From assembly GCA_019246455.1 (NCBI GenBank), contig JAFAQJ010000192.1, positions 1-7,627 of the forward strand: DNA of 7,627 nt. The letters run 5' to 3'. The notes under the pieces were generated by a model that did no database searches, was not told the origin of the DNA, and saw only the letters and a list, made by a program, of their open reading frames with translations. Shown piece by piece: positions 5,541 through 7,627 of this stretch. Source of the DNA: Pseudolabrys sp. (GTDB lineage: Bacteria; Pseudomonadota; Alphaproteobacteria; Rhizobiales; Xanthobacteraceae). The translations under genes and the position numbers were made by a program. Position 1 is the stretch's first letter. Each line of letters starts with the position of its first letter.

Positions 5541-6905
5541 CTATCCCGCGGCCGATGGCAGGCCGGCAACTTCGACCGCCGCCTGCTGCCGGGCAGCCAC
5601 CTTTGTGACGGCGAAATCACCGATCGCTTCGTTAAACAGCCTGTAGAAATTCAACTCGGCAGCGAGATGCAGGAACACCGCGCCGAGGCCGATCGCGGCG
5701 CGGTCCATGAAGACGAACTCGCGCGGCACGGTGACGGGCCCCTTGGCCTTGAGGGCCTGATGGACGCGGAACGCTTCGCGGCGGCCATATTCGGACGGCT
5801 TGACCCCGTCGGCGATGGTGCGCACGCGATCATCGAGCAGCGGGCCGTAGATGAACCTCGCCCAGATATTGAGGACCTCGATCAGATCCTTGTTGAGCCG
5901 CTTGAAGCCCCAGGTCTCGTAGGCGTGGACGACGCGCGCGCCGTCGCCCTCATCCAGACCGTGATAGAGATCGACCACGCCGCCGACGAACTTCGGCGGG
6001 AAAATGCGGATGCATCCATAGTCGAGCAGATTGATGCCGGTCGGCTTCTTGCTCTCGTCGAACACCGAGTAATTGCCGAGATGCGGATCGCCGTGGATGA
6101 CGCCGAAACGCGAGAACGGTAGCCACCACGCGGTGAACATCGCAGTCGCAAGCCGATTGCGCACGGCGAGTGGGTCGTCCTTGTGCGACAGGAGCTTGCG
6201 GCCGTCGAGCCAGTCCATCGTCAGCAGGCGTCCGGTCGACAGATCGGGCCACACTTTCGGGATGCGGATCGATTTCTCGTCCTTGAGCATGTGGCGATAG
6301 AGCGCGATGTGTTTGGCCTCGCGGTGATAGTCGAGTTCCTCCCGCAGCCGTGCCGCGATCTCCTGCCCGATCTCGCTGGTGTCGATTGCGGGATCGAAAC
6401 GTTTGCGCAGTGCAAACAGCAGCTGCAATTGGTTGAGATCAGCTTCGACCGCCGACTGCATGTCCGGGTATTGCAGTTTGCAGGCGAGATCGCTGCCGCC
6501 TAGTGCGACCGCGCGATGCACCTGGCCGAGCGAGGCGGCGGCGGCCGGCTGATGTTCGAACGACTGGAACTTCGTCTGCCAATCGGCACCCAACTCGGCG
6601 CTCATACGGCGGCGCACGAAGGCCCAGCCCATCGGCGGCGCCTGGCTCTGGAGTTTGATGAGTTCGCCGGCATATTCGGGCGGCAACGCGTCGGGAATGG
6701 TGGCGAGGAGCTGCGCCACCTTCATGATCGGGCCTTTGAGCCCACCCAACGCGGCAGCGAGCGCAAGAGCGTTCGCCGGACGGTCCTGCTTGCGGCCGAG
6801 CGTGCGCGAGGTCGCGATGCGGGCGGCGACGCCGCCGACATTGACACCGACGCGCGCGTAACGCTTGGCGCGGGCGGTAAAGCGGTTCTTTTCGCGGTCG
6901 GTCAT
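5541..6905 (-). CDS. ABC1/AarF/UbiB-family atypical kinase
   Basis: A 454-residue protein of the UbiB/COQ8 protein-kinase-like family, whose best-known members support ubiquinone biosynthesis through ATPase activity. The signature elements appear in order: the KxGQ-type helix as MKVAQLLATIPDALPPEY (61-78; Lys62, Gln65, with Ala in place of Gly), the alanine-rich loop PAAAASLGQVHRA (120-132), the ATP lysine in LACKLQYP (Lys143), REELDYHREA (188-197), the catalytic loop HGDPHLGNYSV (271-281; Asp273, Asn278) and the metal-binding DYG (295-297) where most kinases have DFG. All residues needed for nucleotide and metal binding are present. I see no C-terminal membrane helices like those of E. coli UbiB, so it may be only membrane-associated. 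The Shine-Dalgarno is weak. It heads the minus-strand block leading to the oxidase and transhydrogenase genes. Whether it is the true UbiB or a paralogue cannot be decided here, so no symbol is given. Confidence 0.92.
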   Translation of the reverse strand: MTDREKNRFTARAKRYARVGVNVGGVAARIATSRTLGRKQDRPANALALAAALGGLKGPIMKVAQLLATIPDALPPEYAGELIKLQSQAPPMGWAFVRRRMSAELGADWQTKFQSFEHQPAAAASLGQVHRAVALGGSDLACKLQYPDMQSAVEADLNQLQLLFALRKRFDPAIDTSEIGQEIAARLREELDYHREAKHIALYRHMLKDEKSIRIPKVWPDLSTGRLLTMDWLDGRKLLSHKDDPLAVRNRLATAMFTAWWLPFSRFGVIHGDPHLGNYSVFDESKKPTGINLLDYGCIRIFPPKFVGGVVDLYHGLDEGDGARVVHAYETWGFKRLNKDLIEVLNIWARFIYGPLLDDRVRTIADGVKPSEYGRREAFRVHQALKAKGPVTVPREFVFMDRAAIGLGAVFLHLAAELNFYRLFNEAIGDFAVTKVAARQQAAVEVAGLPSAAG

Positions 6906-6922
6906 GAATCCAAGAACGCTGT

Positions 6923-6945
6923 CGTGTTACGAATATAGGAACACG
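6923..6945. promoter_or_regulatory. Candidate operator dyad in the 57-base divergent intergenic region
   Basis: Perfect six-base arms, CGTGTT (6923-6928) and AACACG (6940-6945), are 11 bases apart, giving half-site centres 17 bases apart. Between them lies AATATA (6932-6937), which reads TATATT on the minus strand and could be a -10 element for the kinase gene; no convincing -35 was found. The dyad is seen directly; a regulator binding here is inference. Confidence 0.3.
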
Positions 6946-6962
6946 CGCCGAGAGAAACGAGC

Positions 6963-7469
6963 ATGACCATGATGCGTCATCGCGCCGCTTTATTCCTGGC
7001 TGCCGGGCTTTTGGCGGCGCCACTCACGGCCGCCAACGCCGCCATTCTGGAATGGGCCTGTCAGGGTCAGCTTGGCGAGCAGCAGGTGATCTTTAACCGC
7101 GACGGGCTCGTGGTCGTTGATACCAAGCAGAAAATGGGTGACGTCCGCAAACGACGCGGCGAGAAGCTCGAACTGCCGCCGGGCTCGCCTCCTTATGCCA
7201 GCTACGACGTCTCGCGCGGCGACTTCGAAGAACCTGGACCTATGGAATTCACACGCCACGATGACCCCAAGCGCAAATTGGTGCTGACAGAGAAATCGAC
7301 GACACGCACGTCGCACAAACATCGCCTGATCTGCGGACGCGACGAGGACGAAGACACCTATCGCAAGATCTACAGTTTCCAGCGCGAGAGCGAGCCGGCG
7401 CGCGACATCAACATGCAGTGCTTCTGGTACCAGCTCTCGACACGCGGCGGGCGCAAGGGCTGCGACTAA
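6963..7469 (+). CDS. Small exported protein of unknown function
   Basis: Encodes 168 residues. The N-terminus MTMMRHRAALFLAAGLLAAPLTAANA is a clear Sec signal peptide with an ANA-A cleavage site after residue 26, so a periplasmic protein of about 142 residues is expected. The mature part has four cysteines (33, 124, 153, 167), enough for two disulfides; it is hydrophilic and charged, with a likely beta-rich N-terminal portion (ILEWACQGQLGEQQVIFNRDG) and an acidic-basic stretch CGRDEDEDTYRKIY (124-137). No family or catalytic motif is recognised. ATG codons at 6963, 6969 and 6972 could all serve as the start; the Shine-Dalgarno is weak for each, and the first is chosen by default. It is divergent from the kinase gene across 57 bases and may share its control region. 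Its stop lies 17 bases from the convergent peptidase end. Confidence 0.82.
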   Translation: MTMMRHRAALFLAAGLLAAPLTAANAAILEWACQGQLGEQQVIFNRDGLVVVDTKQKMGDVRKRRGEKLELPPGSPPYASYDVSRGDFEEPGPMEFTRHDDPKRKLVLTEKSTTRTSHKHRLICGRDEDEDTYRKIYSFQRESEPARDINMQCFWYQLSTRGGRKGCD

Positions 7470-7486
7470 TTGGGCTACGGCGAAGA

Positions 7487-7627
7487 CTAACGCTCGAGCT
7501 TTTCCAGCTCGTCGATCAGACCGGCGATCACGCTTAAACCGCCCTGCCAGAATTGCGGATCACGGGCGTCGAGCCCGAACGGTGCCAGCAGTTCTGTGTG
7601 GTGCTTGGTGCCGCCGGCCGACAGCAT
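7487..7627 (-). CDS. M3-family oligoendopeptidase (PepF type), C-terminal end only
   Basis: The last 46 codons and stop of a gene entering from the right edge. The visible end reads LSAGGTKHHTELLAPFGLDA and then DPQFWQGGLSVIAGLIDELEKLE. The GGTKHHTELLAPFGLD stretch followed by a FW-x-x-GL-x-V-I helix is the familiar C-terminus of M3 (thimet-like) oligoendopeptidases of the PepF group, cytoplasmic zinc enzymes that cut short peptides. The HExxH zinc site would lie upstream, outside this window, so activity cannot be judged. The ATG at the very edge is probably an internal methionine rather than a start, since the family is near 600 residues. It converges on the exported-protein gene with only 17 bases between stops. 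Confidence 0.82.
   Translation of the reverse strand: MLSAGGTKHHTELLAPFGLDARDPQFWQGGLSVIAGLIDELEKLER

Noticed and set aside
5439..6122. A 227-codon plus-strand frame opposite the kinase C-terminus
   Set aside because: Antisense shadow of a well-conserved kinase; no domain and no start signal.
6439..7023. A 194-codon minus-strand frame running from the exported-protein gene into the kinase gene
   Set aside because: It overlaps the start of the plus-strand exported protein, crosses the divergent intergenic region, and is a shifted frame of the kinase with an Arg-rich meaningless translation.

Overview
The window looks like chromosomal DNA from a high-GC alphaproteobacterium, most likely Hyphomicrobiales (the Bradyrhizobium / Rhodopseudomonas / Pseudolabrys neighbourhood). 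The grounds are the three-subunit proton-translocating transhydrogenase of the Rhodospirillum rubrum type, a 50-residue aa3-oxidase subunit IV of the alphaproteobacterial type, an S21 protein with a long C-terminal extension, and strong GC bias at third codon positions. No mobile element, CRISPR array, tRNA or rRNA was seen. This judgement comes from reading the sequence alone, without database searches.

Layout, left to right. Bases 1-597 (minus) are the N-terminal 199 residues of an unrecognised exported protein with a twin-arginine-like signal. A 167-bp divergent intergenic region (598-764) separates it from rpsU (765-1070, plus). This region holds two inverted repeats, one of them terminator-like, and two GANTC sites. 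A strong hairpin terminator follows rpsU. Then comes a long minus-strand block, transcribed right to left: ABC1/UbiB-family kinase (6905-5541), aa3 oxidase subunit IV (5469-5317), pntAA (5281-4154), pntAB (4149-3826), pntB (3818-2424), a homologue of the Anabaena sensory rhodopsin transducer (2351-1977), and a membrane-anchored BEM46-like alpha/beta hydrolase (1943-1134). Divergent from the kinase is a small exported cysteine-containing protein (6963-7469, plus). The window closes with the C-terminal end of an M3-family oligoendopeptidase (7627-7487, minus).

How the genes fit together. The three pnt genes are spaced 4 and 7 bases apart and encode one enzyme, which uses the proton gradient to reduce NADP+ with NADH. 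Just upstream is a small subunit of the terminal oxidase that builds that gradient, and before it a kinase-like protein of the ubiquinone-biosynthesis/lipid family. The block therefore has a respiratory-membrane theme. The transducer homologue and the hydrolase lie downstream on the same strand with gaps of 72 and 33 bases and no visible terminator between, so they may be co-transcribed. No rhodopsin gene is present here, which makes the transducer homologue the most intriguing protein. The rpsU leader, with its possible mutually exclusive RNA folds, is the most intriguing non-coding stretch. Most of the window is otherwise ordinary core genome.
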